Positions 8,391 to 17,026 of a DNA stretch of 64,000 nucleotides are shown piece after piece. A program made the position numbers and the translations under genes. How positions within the stretch are numbered: the first letter of the stretch is position 1; each line of letters starts with the position of its first letter. This stretch comes from Pseudomonas sp. DC1.2 (GTDB lineage: Bacteria > Pseudomonadota > Gammaproteobacteria > Pseudomonadales > Pseudomonadaceae), in assembly GCF_034351645.1 (NCBI RefSeq), contig NZ_CP133782.1, positions 4,593,001-4,657,000 of the forward strand. The letters run 5' to 3'. Under the pieces are notes generated by a model. It worked only from the letters and a program-made list of their open reading frames with translations. It was not told the origin of the DNA and made no database searches.

Positions 8391-9014
8391 TCAACCCGGC
8401 GTCAAGCACTCCGGCCCATTGAGCTTCGGATCATTCACCAGATTCGCCAGCACCCGCTCGCGCAACGCCGCCGGCTCACTGGCCAACAACCCCTGCAATA
8501 CATGCAACGGCGTCTCAGGATCAAGCCAAGCCGCTTGTCCTACAGCATCGAGAATCAATGGCCGGCGCTGACTCGCCGCAGGCTGCGTAATCACCGCCGT
8601 ACTCAGCCACACCTGTTCCTGCACGGGATACGCTTCCCAGATCGCCGCAAAGAACAGAGCCGAGCCCTCACCCGGCGTCAGCCAGTACGGGCGCTTGCGC
8701 GTGGTGCCGCGCCATTCGTAGAAGCCGTTGGCCGGCAGCAGGCAGCGGCGCTCGCGCAAGGCCTGGCGAAACATCGGCTGCTCGGCCACGGTTTCCGCCC
8801 TGGCGTGGGCCGGCGTGCGGGACAGATCGGTCAGCCACGGCGGCGTCAACCCCCAGCGGGCACGGGCCAACGCACGCTGGCCGTCCGGGCCGGCACGCAG
8901 CATCAACACCGAATCATTGGGGGAAATATTCCACTGCGCCTGCTGATCGGCGGGAAAACCTGGCAGGGCCGCGAAGGCGGGGTTCCAGCGAAACAGGGCA
9001 TAACGTCCACACAT
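8391..9014 (-). CDS. SRAP (HMCES/YedK-like) domain protein with altered active-site residues
   Basis: SRAP proteins crosslink through their N-terminal cysteine to abasic sites in single-stranded DNA. Here Cys2 (MCGRYALF) and the Glu of GFYEW (about residue 100) are present. The Asn of the usual NAR(S/A)ET motif is His (HARAET, about 70-75), and the usual IHDRMP segment reads ASQRRP (about 152), so the catalytic His is replaced by Ser. The fold should be intact at 207 residues, but the chemistry may differ. It is the third gene behind the CPXCG and DUF2007 genes; the gap of 35 bases suggests cotranscription. Confidence 0.85.
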   Translation of the reverse strand: MCGRYALFRWNPAFAALPGFPADQQAQWNISPNDSVLMLRAGPDGQRALARARWGLTPPWLTDLSRTPAHARAETVAEQPMFRQALRERRCLLPANGFYEWRGTTRKRPYWLTPGEGSALFFAAIWEAYPVQEQVWLSTAVITQPAASQRRPLILDAVGQAAWLDPETPLHVLQGLLASEPAALRERVLANLVNDPKLNGPECLTPG

Positions 9015-9049
9015 GGGGCAACACGACTCTGGATAAAACGAACGCCAGC

Positions 9050-9310
9050 CTAACAGACCAGCGTGCCGGGAAAACTTTCCGGTTCATCCTCCGGCATCGG
9101 CAACGCGGCATTGTAGGCCGTGATCAACTCCCGGGCGTATTGGGCCTGATCGTTGTCCACCGACAAGCCAAGTAGTCCAAAAATTGGCAGTTCGCCCGTG
9201 CCGCCGAGCAAATCACGCCCCACCAGATGGGCTTCGATACCCTCGCTGGCGAGCATGCTTTGCAGCAACTCGCCTTCCATCAGGTTTTCCGGTTCGTAGA
9301 TTCGCTGCAT
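9050..9310 (-). CDS. DUF2007 domain protein (putative signal-transducing protein)
   Basis: An 86-residue protein starting MQRIYEPENLMEGELLQSML, the typical opening of DUF2007, a small alpha-beta domain found in many proteobacteria and thought, without direct proof, to bind or modulate other proteins. No signal peptide or membrane segment is seen. GGGGG precedes the ATG. The CPXCG gene ends 12 bases upstream, so the two are almost certainly cotranscribed. Confidence 0.8.
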   Translation of the reverse strand: MQRIYEPENLMEGELLQSMLASEGIEAHLVGRDLLGGTGELPIFGLLGLSVDNDQAQYARELITAYNAALPMPEDEPESFPGTLVC

Positions 9311-9322
9311 CGGGCGCCCCCT

Positions 9323-9505
9323 TCATTCGTTTTCACTGAAGACTTCGAAATGCCATTCATCTCCGTGAACCTGCAACACAAACTTGATCGGTCGACAGCA
9401 CACCTGGCAGTCCTCGATATACGTCTGGTCGCCACCGGACAGATCCAGAGAAGTCTCAACCTCCTCACCACAATACGGGCATTCATAAGCTGCGGTTTCC
9501 AGCAT
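9323..9505 (-). CDS. CPXCG motif-containing small zinc-ribbon protein
   Basis: A 60-residue protein with two cysteine pairs, CPYCG at about 9-13 and CQVCC at about 33-37, that should bind one zinc ion. The name comes from the CPXCG motif; function is unknown. It is the first gene of a three-gene minus-strand set (CPXCG, DUF2007, SRAP). A TATAAT at 9531-9536 lies in the divergent region but reads on the plus strand, toward the acyltransferase gene. Confidence 0.85.
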   Translation of the reverse strand: MLETAAYECPYCGEEVETSLDLSGGDQTYIEDCQVCCRPIKFVLQVHGDEWHFEVFSENE

Positions 9506-9644
9506 CGCGGTCTCCCAAGTGACTTGTGCGTATAATCGCCGGTCTATTTGCAGGGCTATTTTTGTCTGGGTGATTTTTCAGACCGTGCCCCGTTGGTTTT
9601 CGAACAAAACCTTTACTTACCCTAGCCGTTTCTAACAAGAGAGC

Positions 9645-10811
9645 ATGATGGGCGAATTCGATGCCATCCGACCTTACGACGACAGCGAAGTCCCAGCGGT
9701 GCTGGCACGATTGCTCGGCGACAAGGCGTTTCTAGATATCCTCACCCACTTCCGCTTCCCGCGTTTTGCCGGTGCCTTCGGCTGGATGCTCAAACCTCTT
9801 ATAGCTCATCGGCTGCGCCGTGAGTTCGCCGGCGTGACGTCGGTGGCCACATTGCAGGATAAAGTCGAGCTTTACGTCGACCACACCATCGAACGCGCCA
9901 CAGACGGTGTGACCTACACCGGCGTCGAACAATTCAAGTCGGGCAGCGCTTACCTGTTCATCGCCAACCACCGTGACATCGTGATGGACCCGGCGTTCGT
10001 CAACTATGCGGTGTACCACGCTGGCCTGCCGACGCCGCGCATCGCCATTGGCGATAACCTGCTGCAAAAGCCTTTTGTCAGCGACCTGATGCGCCTGAAC
10101 AAGAGCTTCATCGTCCACCGTTCGATTTCCGGTCGCCGCGAGAAAATGGCCGCTTATCAACTGCTGTCGGCGTACATCAACCACTCGATCCGCAACGATT
10201 GCGCCTCGATCTGGATCGCTCAGGCCGAAGGCCGGGCCAAGGACGGCGACGACCGCACCGAGTCGGCGATCCTCAAGATGTTCCACATGAGCCGTAAAGA
10301 CGAGCCGTTCGGCGAGGTGATCCGCTCCCTGAACCTCACCCCAGTGTCGATCAGCTATGAATACGACCCCTGCGACCAGGCCAAGGCGCGAGAATTGTTC
10401 ATTCGTGCAACTACCGGCACTTACACCAAAGTACCGGGCGAGGACGATGCGAGCATCGCCAAGGGCATCACCGGGTACAAGGGCCGAGTCCACGTGAACT
10501 TTGCCGCCCCCATCACCGAGCTGTTCGAAGACACCAAACTGTTGGCAATCGAAATGGACCGGCAGATACTCGGCGGCTATCGGCTGTTCCCAGTGCATTA
10601 CCTGGCGTATGCCCAGTGGGCTGACGCCGACCCGCAGTTGCAGGTGCCGAACGCCGCTGACGTGTTCCCGGCGGACGAACTGGCCAAGGCGCAGCAAGAA
10701 TGGCAACGCCGCTTGGACGCCTGCCCCACGGAGCATCGTCCGTTCATGGTGTTGCAGTATGCGACGCCGGTGCGTAACCAGTACCGGGTGAAGGCCGGGT
10801 TAGCGCTGTAA
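9645..10811 (+). CDS. 1-acyl-sn-glycerol-3-phosphate acyltransferase-like protein
   Basis: PlsC-superfamily acyltransferase of 388 residues, longer than classic PlsC (about 240). The catalytic NH-x4-D box is NHRDIVMD at about 108-115, followed by an acceptor-binding region near 155-200 including the AEGRAKD segment. It should transfer acyl groups to a lysophospholipid or related acceptor; the substrate is not clear. No classic membrane helix is obvious. Two ATGs in tandem (9645, 9648) follow AAGAGAG. A TATAAT at 9531-9536 could drive it with a leader of about 100 bases. A strong terminator follows. Confidence 0.82.
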   Translation: MMGEFDAIRPYDDSEVPAVLARLLGDKAFLDILTHFRFPRFAGAFGWMLKPLIAHRLRREFAGVTSVATLQDKVELYVDHTIERATDGVTYTGVEQFKSGSAYLFIANHRDIVMDPAFVNYAVYHAGLPTPRIAIGDNLLQKPFVSDLMRLNKSFIVHRSISGRREKMAAYQLLSAYINHSIRNDCASIWIAQAEGRAKDGDDRTESAILKMFHMSRKDEPFGEVIRSLNLTPVSISYEYDPCDQAKARELFIRATTGTYTKVPGEDDASIAKGITGYKGRVHVNFAAPITELFEDTKLLAIEMDRQILGGYRLFPVHYLAYAQWADADPQLQVPNAADVFPADELAKAQQEWQRRLDACPTEHRPFMVLQYATPVRNQYRVKAGLAL

Positions 10812-10831
10812 GCAACAAGGCCTGATACAAC

Positions 10832-10860
10832 AACGGCGCCTTCGGGCGCCGTTTGTGTTT
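10832..10860 (+). terminator. Rho-independent terminator after the acyltransferase gene
   Basis: A perfect 9-bp stem AACGGCGCC/GGCGCCGTT with a TTCG tetraloop, followed by TGTGTTT. Confidence 0.85.
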
Positions 10861-10880
10861 CGCGCGAGCACATCGGCCGA

Positions 10881-11165
10881 TCAGAACCGAGTGCTGACCC
10901 ACGACACCAGCAAGGCCACGCCCAGGCAGGCGAAACCAAAACGGTAGAAAAAACGGTTCATGCGCAGCGTTGCACCATCGAGCATCAACATCGGTTCATC
11001 GATACGTTGGTTCTGACTTCGGGCTTCGATGATGGCCAGCGCGCGCTGTTCTCGGCGACGGGTGGCATGCAGCAACCAACTGCCCGGAAAGGCCACGAGC
11101 AAGGCCAGCAGGTTGATCAACTTGGCGGGATGTTGGGTAAACAGCGAAATCAAATGCAACGACAT
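10881..11165 (-). CDS. Small membrane protein of unknown function
   Basis: 94 residues with two hydrophobic segments (about 13-34 and 73-90) separated by a charged stretch rich in Arg and Glu (RRREQRALAIIEARSQ). The start is ATG at 11165 after GAGG; a GTG one codon earlier is also possible. I recognise no family. It is convergent with the acyltransferase gene, and the terminator between them may serve both. Confidence 0.65.
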   Translation of the reverse strand: MSLHLISLFTQHPAKLINLLALLVAFPGSWLLHATRRREQRALAIIEARSQNQRIDEPMLMLDGATLRMNRFFYRFGFACLGVALLVSWVSTRF

Positions 11166-11359
11166 CACGGACCTCGGGCAAAACTGCTGGCAGGCGCCGG
11201 ATCGACGACCACGGCGCGAATTCTACCGAAAGCCACCTTCCCCGCCCGACTTTCCGACAAATAACGGCCCTCAACCCGATGAAATTAATTTCACGCGTCA
11301 CCGGATCGTCATCTAAACCCGCCAGTCTGTTGCCCCTCGCCACCCAGACAGAGCTGACT

Positions 11360-11566
11360 ATGCTGCACGCCGAAAACCAAGACCGCCTCTACCTCATCGC
11401 CCCTAGCGACGAACAACAAACGTTGGTCGGCAGCCTGGCGTTCAACGTTCAGGACCGTCACTGGTTGGTGTATTGCGCACTGGGAGGGCACCAACATGCG
11501 GACTTGCCCGAGACAGACTTGCTGACGGGCGTGAGCGTGCTGGACTTTTACTCGCAAGCCGCCTGA
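11360..11566 (+). CDS. Small conserved protein of unknown function
   Basis: A 68-residue acidic protein starting MLHAENQDRLYLIAPSDEQQ. The frame is open back to an ATG at 11279, but that part reads through a likely promoter region, and the downstream ATG gives a more protein-like start. No signal peptide, membrane segment or known motif. A REP element follows the stop codon. Confidence 0.55.
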   Translation: MLHAENQDRLYLIAPSDEQQTLVGSLAFNVQDRHWLVYCALGGHQHADLPETDLLTGVSVLDFYSQAA

Positions 11567-11576
11567 CGCCGCGCTC

Positions 11577-11606
11577 TGCGTGAGCGAGCCTGCTCGTGAT
11601 GGCGCA
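11577..11606. repeat. REP element
   Basis: TGAGCGAGCCTGCTCGTGAT with flanking GGCGC is a fluorescens-group REP palindrome. It lies between a small gene and the 3' end of the group II intron. The sequence up to about 11645 resembles what usually flanks these REPs (from memory). Confidence 0.6.
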
Positions 11607-11708
11607 GTATCAGCCGAGATCCATGCTGAATGTGCCGGCCTCATCGCACGCAAGTACGGCGCCCGCAGGGTTCAGAGCTGATCGGCGTACACCCGCATAA
11701 TTTCCAGG

Positions 11709-13628
11709 ATTCGAGTAGGAGGCGGCTTCACAGCCGCCGTCCTCTCACACCACCGTACATACGGTTCCGTATACGGCGGTTCAGGTTATACGGCTAAGCC
11801 GGTTTATCGTATCCAGTATCGAGACCAGCCCGAGTCCATCCCACAGTTTCTTCGGCAGCGCCTGATTCATATGTGGCGCTCCCGAGCTCCACCATGGACC
11901 TCGACCGTTGAACGCTGATTTGCAGGCACGCGCTTCGCTGAGTCCTAAGCGCATCAAGTTGCGCGCCCTCGTAGAGGGCTGCTTCCATTGACGCCAGATG
12001 ATGCAGCGAAGTTTATGCCGCACCCAGCCGTCCAGTTCCTCAAGGGGCCGCTTGCTCTGACTCAGCTTGAAGTAGCCAGCCCAACCGCGTAGTACGGGGT
12101 TTATCCGCTCGATGACGTTCGCCATCTTGTGGCCCCGCGCTCCGCGCAGCAGGTCTCTGAGTCGGTCGCGTAAACGACCCAGACTCATCGTCGCCACTCT
12201 TAGCCTCGGCTGTTGATGCCAGCTCATCCCATAACCCAGATAGTCACAGGCCCAAGGCCGTACCACACGGCTCTTTTCCCGATTCAGCGTCAGTTTCAGA
12301 CGCAGGTTCAGGAAACGCTCAACACTGGCCATCACTCGCGCCCCAGCACGACGACTGCGCACATAAATGTTCGCATCATCGGCGTAGCGCACGAAGCAAT
12401 GACCCCGCCGTTCCAGCTCGCGATCGAGTTCGTTGAGCAGGATGTTCGACAGCAACGGCGAGAGCGGGCCGCCTTGCGGCGTCCCTTCCTGCCGTCGACT
12501 GGCGATACCGCCTGACATCACGCCGGCCTCGAGGTAACGGCGAATGAGCCTGAGCACACGCTTGTCTTCGATTTGACGCTCTACATAAGCCATCAATACA
12601 TCGTGGTTGACCCGATCAAAGAACTTCTCAAGATCAAGCTCCACACACCAGCGGTGGCCCGCCGCCACATGGGCACGGGCTGTTTCGATGGCGTGGTGAG
12701 CGCTTCTGTTTGGACGAAAGCCGTAGCTGTAGTCCGAGAACAGAGGGTCGAAGATTGGCGTGAGCTGTTGCAGCAGAGCCTGCTGGATCAGGCGATCCAT
12801 CACATTGGGGATACCCAACTGACGGGTTCCGCCTTTGGGTTTTGGGATTTCGACGGCGCGCACACCTTGCGGGTGATACTCGCCGGCCAGCAGCCGCACC
12901 TTGAGGGTCGGCCAATACTGATTCACATAGTCAGCCAATTGGTCGACCGTCATGCCATCGGCACCCGGCGCACCCTTGTTGCTGACCACGCGTTGATACG
13001 CACGCTTGAGATTTGCCGGTGCAAGCACCCGCTCCATCAGCGTGTCCGGCTCCGCGCTCGTCCACGCCACAGACGCCGCCGATGCCTGCGCACTGCCAGC
13101 CGTCGCCCGCGGATTCTGTCCGGAACTTGGGGTCACAGTTCTCCCTCGGAGAAATTTCTGCTTTTCGACATTCGACGAGACTCTGACGCCTACTGGCGGC
13201 ATAACCTGTTCAGCCCTTGGTGACGGGGTTATTCGTCACTTACTACGGCCTCGGCTGACTTCTGCACGCTCATCCCGTCGCCTCACGACGCTCGGTAGCA
13301 CAATGGCAAACGTGCAGATCTCCCAAGGTAATTCGCGCGACCTTCCTGCTTATGCCTGTCGGATCTACGTCGTAGCGTTCCGTGCAAGTATCGGGCTTTG
13401 GTAATCATGGCCACCTTACCCCGCTACGCCGCCTCATCCGCTTCCTGTTCGTCAGGCCAGCATTTTGCCTAAGGCTTCCTTCAGATTCGCAGTCACCCGC
13501 GACACCCTTGCCTTCGGCTAACACTTCCCCTTGCCGGGTGTGTAGAGGACTTGCACCTCCAAGTCACCAGCGTGGCCACCACAGCCAAACTGGTTGCGCT
13601 TGCGCGCAACGCGCCATGCCTGGCGCAC
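11709..13628 (-). mobile_element. Complete group IIC intron
   Basis: About 1.92 kb. On the minus strand it begins with GTGCGCC at 13628, the group II 5' consensus. Domain I then contains the conserved ACTTGGAGGTGCAAGTCCTC segment. The ORF lies in domain IV. Domain V is a 33-base hairpin at 11748-11780, directly behind the stop codon. Domain VI (about 11713-11747) has a stem GGCGGC/GCCGCC and an unpaired A near its 3' side, the expected branch point. The 3' end is near GAAT at 11709. The 5' exon is an intrinsic terminator, the classic target of class C introns, and the encoded protein lacks an endonuclease domain, as expected for this class. It looks intact and potentially mobile. The 3' boundary is uncertain by a few bases. 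Confidence 0.88.
11781..13202 (-). CDS. ltrA: Group II intron reverse transcriptase/maturase
   Basis: Intron-encoded protein that helps splicing and copies intron RNA into DNA target sites. 473 residues: an N-terminal extension (1-50), reverse transcriptase palm motifs including GFRPNRSAHHA (161-171), VELDLEKFFD (187-196), GTPQGGPLSPLLSN (240-253) and catalytic YADD (273-276), then the maturase X/thumb domain ending GPW...LPKKLWDGLG. No HNH endonuclease domain follows, which fits class IIC. No frameshift or stop interrupts it. The stop codon abuts domain V. The start at 13202 is the usual annotated one for these proteins. Confidence 0.93.
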   Translation of the reverse strand: MPPVGVRVSSNVEKQKFLRGRTVTPSSGQNPRATAGSAQASAASVAWTSAEPDTLMERVLAPANLKRAYQRVVSNKGAPGADGMTVDQLADYVNQYWPTLKVRLLAGEYHPQGVRAVEIPKPKGGTRQLGIPNVMDRLIQQALLQQLTPIFDPLFSDYSYGFRPNRSAHHAIETARAHVAAGHRWCVELDLEKFFDRVNHDVLMAYVERQIEDKRVLRLIRRYLEAGVMSGGIASRRQEGTPQGGPLSPLLSNILLNELDRELERRGHCFVRYADDANIYVRSRRAGARVMASVERFLNLRLKLTLNREKSRVVRPWACDYLGYGMSWHQQPRLRVATMSLGRLRDRLRDLLRGARGHKMANVIERINPVLRGWAGYFKLSQSKRPLEELDGWVRHKLRCIIWRQWKQPSTRARNLMRLGLSEARACKSAFNGRGPWWSSGAPHMNQALPKKLWDGLGLVSILDTINRLSRIT

Positions 13629-13631
13629 CAT

Positions 13632-13669
13632 GAAAAAGCCCAGCCCCTTACAGGGCCGGGCTTTTTTTA
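13632..13669 (-). terminator. Terminator of the YajG-like gene and target of the intron
   Basis: On the minus strand a stem of about 11-13 pairs (AGCCCGGCCC with GGGGCTGGGCT, one G-U) is flanked by A and T runs, starting 14 bases behind the stop codon at 13683. The intron begins 4 bases past the hairpin's T-run. Confidence 0.9.
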
Positions 13670-13682
13670 AGCTAGCGAAACG

Positions 13683-14267
13683 TTACTCGCCGAGCATCTG
13701 ACCCACAGTCGGGTCTTTGAACACACGGGTCAACGCATCACTCAGCACATCACCGACCAGTTTGGTGTTGGTTTCCTGGTTCGGCGCCACGCCAAATCGC
13801 TGATCCAGCGACGCACCGTAACGACCGCTGTAACGACGATTGGCATTCTGCACGTCCGAGCGGAACGTCGCGGCAATGGTCGCCTCGGTCACAAACATGC
13901 CCTCTTTAGGCGACTGATACTTCAGTTCGGCCAGGGTCACAGTCAATTGCGGCGCATTCATGCCGTTGGACACGGGGGTAAAACCCAGCAGACGCACAGC
14001 CGCCTCAGCCTGAGCCTGCAACTTCGGCAGAATCTGCGCGCCCTGCACGGTGATCGCGCTGGTCTCAGGGTACAGACCGCCACGGGTCCCCAGAGTTGGC
14101 GATGGACGACCGTCTACCACTCGAACCACGACCTGCTGGCCATGCCCGACCGCTGCAAACTGAGTCGTCAGCTTCGGTTCCGGACTCAGTTGTTGCGGGC
14201 TGTGGGCGCAGCCAGCCAGGGTCAAAGCGCTCACAGTGATCAAACCGAACAACAGGCGTTGCAACAT
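13683..14267 (-). CDS. YajG family lipoprotein
   Basis: A 194-residue lipoprotein with signal peptide MLQRLLFGLITVSALTLAGC (lipobox LAGC, Cys20). The mature part resembles YajG, an outer-membrane lipoprotein of unclear function, with a conserved VRVVDGRP segment and a C-terminal ALTRVFKDPTV region. The start at 14267 is chosen because GGAGAG precedes it and the signal peptide begins there; an upstream ATG at 14318 gives a non-signal N-terminus. The group II intron sits directly behind its terminator and does not disrupt it. Confidence 0.85.
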   Translation of the reverse strand: MLQRLLFGLITVSALTLAGCAHSPQQLSPEPKLTTQFAAVGHGQQVVVRVVDGRPSPTLGTRGGLYPETSAITVQGAQILPKLQAQAEAAVRLLGFTPVSNGMNAPQLTVTLAELKYQSPKEGMFVTEATIAATFRSDVQNANRRYSGRYGASLDQRFGVAPNQETNTKLVGDVLSDALTRVFKDPTVGQMLGE

Positions 14268-14468
14268 GCTCTTCTCTCCAGAATCAGGCACAAGGCCCGC
14301 AGTATAACGGCGCGCCACCTTGGGTAACTAGCGTCCTGCAATGATTACCGAAATCTCTGACAAACCCTTCAGCCGCCGGTTCCTGTCATCTATCTGTCAC
14401 ACAACCTAAACACCTACGTCACGCCTCACTGGCAACCTTTAGCGCAGTCACCCCACAGGTCATTCGCC

Positions 14469-14702
14469 ATGCGCTATCTCATCTCGCTGTTTGCTCCACG
14501 CCCGCTGCACCGTAGCTTTGCCTTGCTCGACCGCAACGGCCACTGCCAGGCATTCAAGCAGTGCAGCCTGCAACCCATGGGCGATGGCTGGGTCGAAATC
14601 GATGAAATTCGCCTCAATTGGCTGCACCAGCCGCTGCCCGCCAGCGCCCGTATCGCCCAGCCCCAGCCACGCGCGCGCACACAGCAACTGTTGACCATCT
14701 GA
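14469..14702 (+). CDS. Small protein of unknown function
   Basis: 77 residues starting MRYLISLFAPRPLHRSFALL, with a mix of hydrophobic and Trp-containing stretches and a Pro/Arg/Gln-rich tail. I recognise no family; short proteins of this kind recur at this locus in pseudomonads as far as I recall. The ribosome site is weak (AGGT 11 bases before the ATG). A reading frame on the opposite strand overlaps it but has no better support. Confidence 0.5.
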   Translation: MRYLISLFAPRPLHRSFALLDRNGHCQAFKQCSLQPMGDGWVEIDEIRLNWLHQPLPASARIAQPQPRARTQQLLTI

Positions 14703-15437
14703 CCGAGCGCCTAATAAAAGTCATTAAACACGACCATTTCCCCGCGTTTCTTCGCTACAATCTCCCCCCGATTATAAGGACGTCTCCTGATCGGGCCCCG
14801 CTGCATCGTCAATGCGCTTGTATTGACACTCAACACCGCCCACAGAGAGCCGCCCACACAGATCGAGTGAAGCTGGTGCGCTTGCTGTTTCCTGAGCAAA
14901 ACCCCACTTTTCGCGAATCTGCAGAGCTGTCATTACGCTCGGTTACTGAGCTGTTTGCCCGTTTTGCCTGCCATGTATCCCAAGGCGGCAATCATCTGGG
15001 CACAGTGCCAGGCTGGGGCAGCCCTTTTTTGAGGTTCACGTCTTCAAAAGAGCGTGAAAAAACGGGTTTTCACAACTTCACAAGAGTGTGGCGAGCAAAT
15101 GAATAGTTTTGCGTCTGAACATGCACCATTAGCGTCTGAAACAGCCCAACGACACAGGACCGAGTACGCCTCGAACACCGGAGCCTGAAGCCTGTCCGCT
15201 ACGGATTTGGTTGCACAAACGGATGTCTCGGCCATAAGTCGAATTGCCAGCCGTGTGCTGAAATGAGTTCATATCACTCATAGGCCCGGCCGGTAGCGTC
15301 CGTCGAAGTTGCGAAAAATTGCGAAGATTCGGACATGGTGATCCTGGCCATGGATACCTGGGGCATCACTGACTCGCCCCGGAACGCCTGGCAGCTATGC
15401 CGACAATTTGGTGCTGAAGATTTTGGAGACGCGTTAA
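14703..15437. other. Long intergenic region before mqo
   Basis: 735 bases without a convincing protein gene. It must hold the mqo promoter. It contains a terminator-like hairpin at 15011-15030 (listed), a perfect 7-bp inverted repeat GTGAAAA/TTTTCAC at 15054-15073, a TTGACA at 14823-14828 without a good partner -10, and a TACAAT at 14757-14762. A terminator far from any gene suggests a small RNA or attenuated leader; see findings. Confidence 0.45.
15011..15030 (+). terminator. Terminator-like hairpin in the region before mqo
   Basis: GGCTG-GGG-CAGCC followed by C and six T, oriented on the plus strand. The nearest upstream gene ends 300 bases earlier, and mqo begins 400 bases later. Confidence 0.5.
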
Positions 15438-16946
15438 ATGGCGCATAACGAAGCAGTCGACGTAGTACTGGTTGGGGCCGGCATCATGAGTGCCACCCTC
15501 GCTGTACTGCTCAAAGAGCTCGACCCCGCGATCAAGCTGGAGGTCGTCGAACTGATGGACTCCGGTGCCGCGGAGAGTTCCAACCCGTGGAACAATGCCG
15601 GCACCGGTCACGCAGGGCTGTGTGAGCTCAATTACACACCGCAGGCTACCGACGGCACCGTCGACATCAAGAAAGCCGTACACATCAACACCCAGTTCGA
15701 GGTGTCGAAGCAGTTCTGGTCGTACCTGACCAAGAAAAGCACCTTCGGCTCGTGCAAATCGTTTATCAGCCCGGTACCGCACCTGAGCTTCGTGCAGGGC
15801 GACCAAGGCGTGTCCTTCCTCAAGTCACGCTTCAACGTGCTGAGCAAACACCACGCTTTCTCGGACATGGAATACACCGAAGACAAGGCGAAAATGGCGG
15901 ACTGGATGCCATTGATGATGCCTGGCCGGCCGGCCGATGAAGTCATCGCCGCCACTCGAGTGATGAATGGCACCGACGTCAACTTCGGCGCCCTGACCAA
16001 TCAACTGCTCAAGCACCTGACCAGCGCACCCGATGCCCAGGTCAAGTATTGCAAGCGTGTAACAGGTCTCAAGCGCAACGCCCATGGCTGGACCGTCAGC
16101 ATCAAGGACGTCAACAACGGTAACACCCGTGAAGTCGACGCCAAATTCGTCTTCCTCGGCGCTGGCGGTGCGGCACTGCCGCTGCTGCAAGCCTCGGGCA
16201 TCGAAGAAAGCAAAGGCTTCGGCGGCTTCCCGATCAGTGGTCAATGGCTGCGTTGCGACAACCCCGACGTGGTCAAACATCACCAGGCCAAGGTTTACAG
16301 CCAGGCAGCGGTCGGTTCGCCGCCGATGTCGGTGCCGCACCTGGACACCCGCGTGGTGGATGGGCAGAAGTCCCTGTTGTTCGGGCCATACGCCGGTTTC
16401 ACCACCAAGTTCCTCAAGCATGGTTCGTTCATGGACCTGCCGCTGTCGGTTCGCGCCGGCAACATAGGACCGATGCTGGCCGTGGCGAAAAACAACATGG
16501 ACCTGACCAAGTACCTGGTCAGTGAAGTGATGCAGTCGATGGAACAGCGCCTTGAGTCGCTGCGCCGCTTTTACCCGCAAGCGAAAGCTGAAGACTGGCG
16601 CCTGGAAGTGGCCGGACAACGGGTACAGATCATCAAGAAAGATCCGAAAAAGGGCGGCGTTTTGCAGTTTGGCACCGAACTGGTCGCGGCCAAGGACGGT
16701 TCTCTTGCCGCACTGCTCGGCGCTTCGCCAGGTGCCTCGGTGACGGTTTCGATCATGCTGGAACTGATCGAAAAATGTTTCCCGGCCAAAGCAGCCGGCG
16801 AATGGGCAAGCAAACTGGCAGAAATTTTCCCGGCGAGGGAAAAGACTCTGGAAACTGACGCGGCGCTGTATCGCAAGATCAACGCGCACAACAACGTCGC
16901 GCTGGAACTGGTTGCAGCCAGTAACGAGACCGAAAGCTACGCCTGA
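15438..16946 (+). CDS. mqo: Malate:quinone oxidoreductase
   Basis: Membrane-associated FAD enzyme that oxidises malate to oxaloacetate and passes electrons to quinone; in pseudomonads it is the main malate-oxidising step of the TCA cycle. The 502-residue length fits. The FAD-binding motif [17 protein letters not shown] is at about 8-24 and the family segment [20 protein letters not shown] at about 50-69. GGAGA precedes the ATG. The gene is monocistronic, ending at a strong bidirectional terminator. Confidence 0.96.
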   Translation: MAHNEAVDVVLVGAGIMSATLAVLLKELDPAIKLEVVELMDSGAAESSNPWNNAGTGHAGLCELNYTPQATDGTVDIKKAVHINTQFEVSKQFWSYLTKKSTFGSCKSFISPVPHLSFVQGDQGVSFLKSRFNVLSKHHAFSDMEYTEDKAKMADWMPLMMPGRPADEVIAATRVMNGTDVNFGALTNQLLKHLTSAPDAQVKYCKRVTGLKRNAHGWTVSIKDVNNGNTREVDAKFVFLGAGGAALPLLQASGIEESKGFGGFPISGQWLRCDNPDVVKHHQAKVYSQAAVGSPPMSVPHLDTRVVDGQKSLLFGPYAGFTTKFLKHGSFMDLPLSVRAGNIGPMLAVAKNNMDLTKYLVSEVMQSMEQRLESLRRFYPQAKAEDWRLEVAGQRVQIIKKDPKKGGVLQFGTELVAAKDGSLAALLGASPGASVTVSIMLELIEKCFPAKAAGEWASKLAEIFPAREKTLETDAALYRKINAHNNVALELVAASNETESYA

Positions 16947-16958
16947 TTCGGTCGTCAT

Positions 16959-17012
16959 AAAAAACGCCCCGCCCTCATTGTGAGTTTCACATTGAGAACG
17001 GGGCGTTTTTTT
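16959..17012. terminator. Bidirectional rho-independent terminator
   Basis: CGCCCCG and CGGGGCG close a large hairpin with an inner stem (CTCA..GTGA/TCAC..GAG) flanked by an A-run and a T7 run. It separates converging mqo and the PA4642-like gene. Confidence 0.9.
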
Positions 17013-17026
17013 AGCTGGGGATAACC

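Noticed and set aside
11709..13683. Intron as a disruption of the YajG-like gene
   Set aside because: The lipoprotein gene and its terminator are complete; the intron starts 4 bases after the terminator T-run.
15825..16958. 377-codon minus-strand frame opposite mqo
   Set aside because: Antisense to a certain gene, and starting inside the terminator region.
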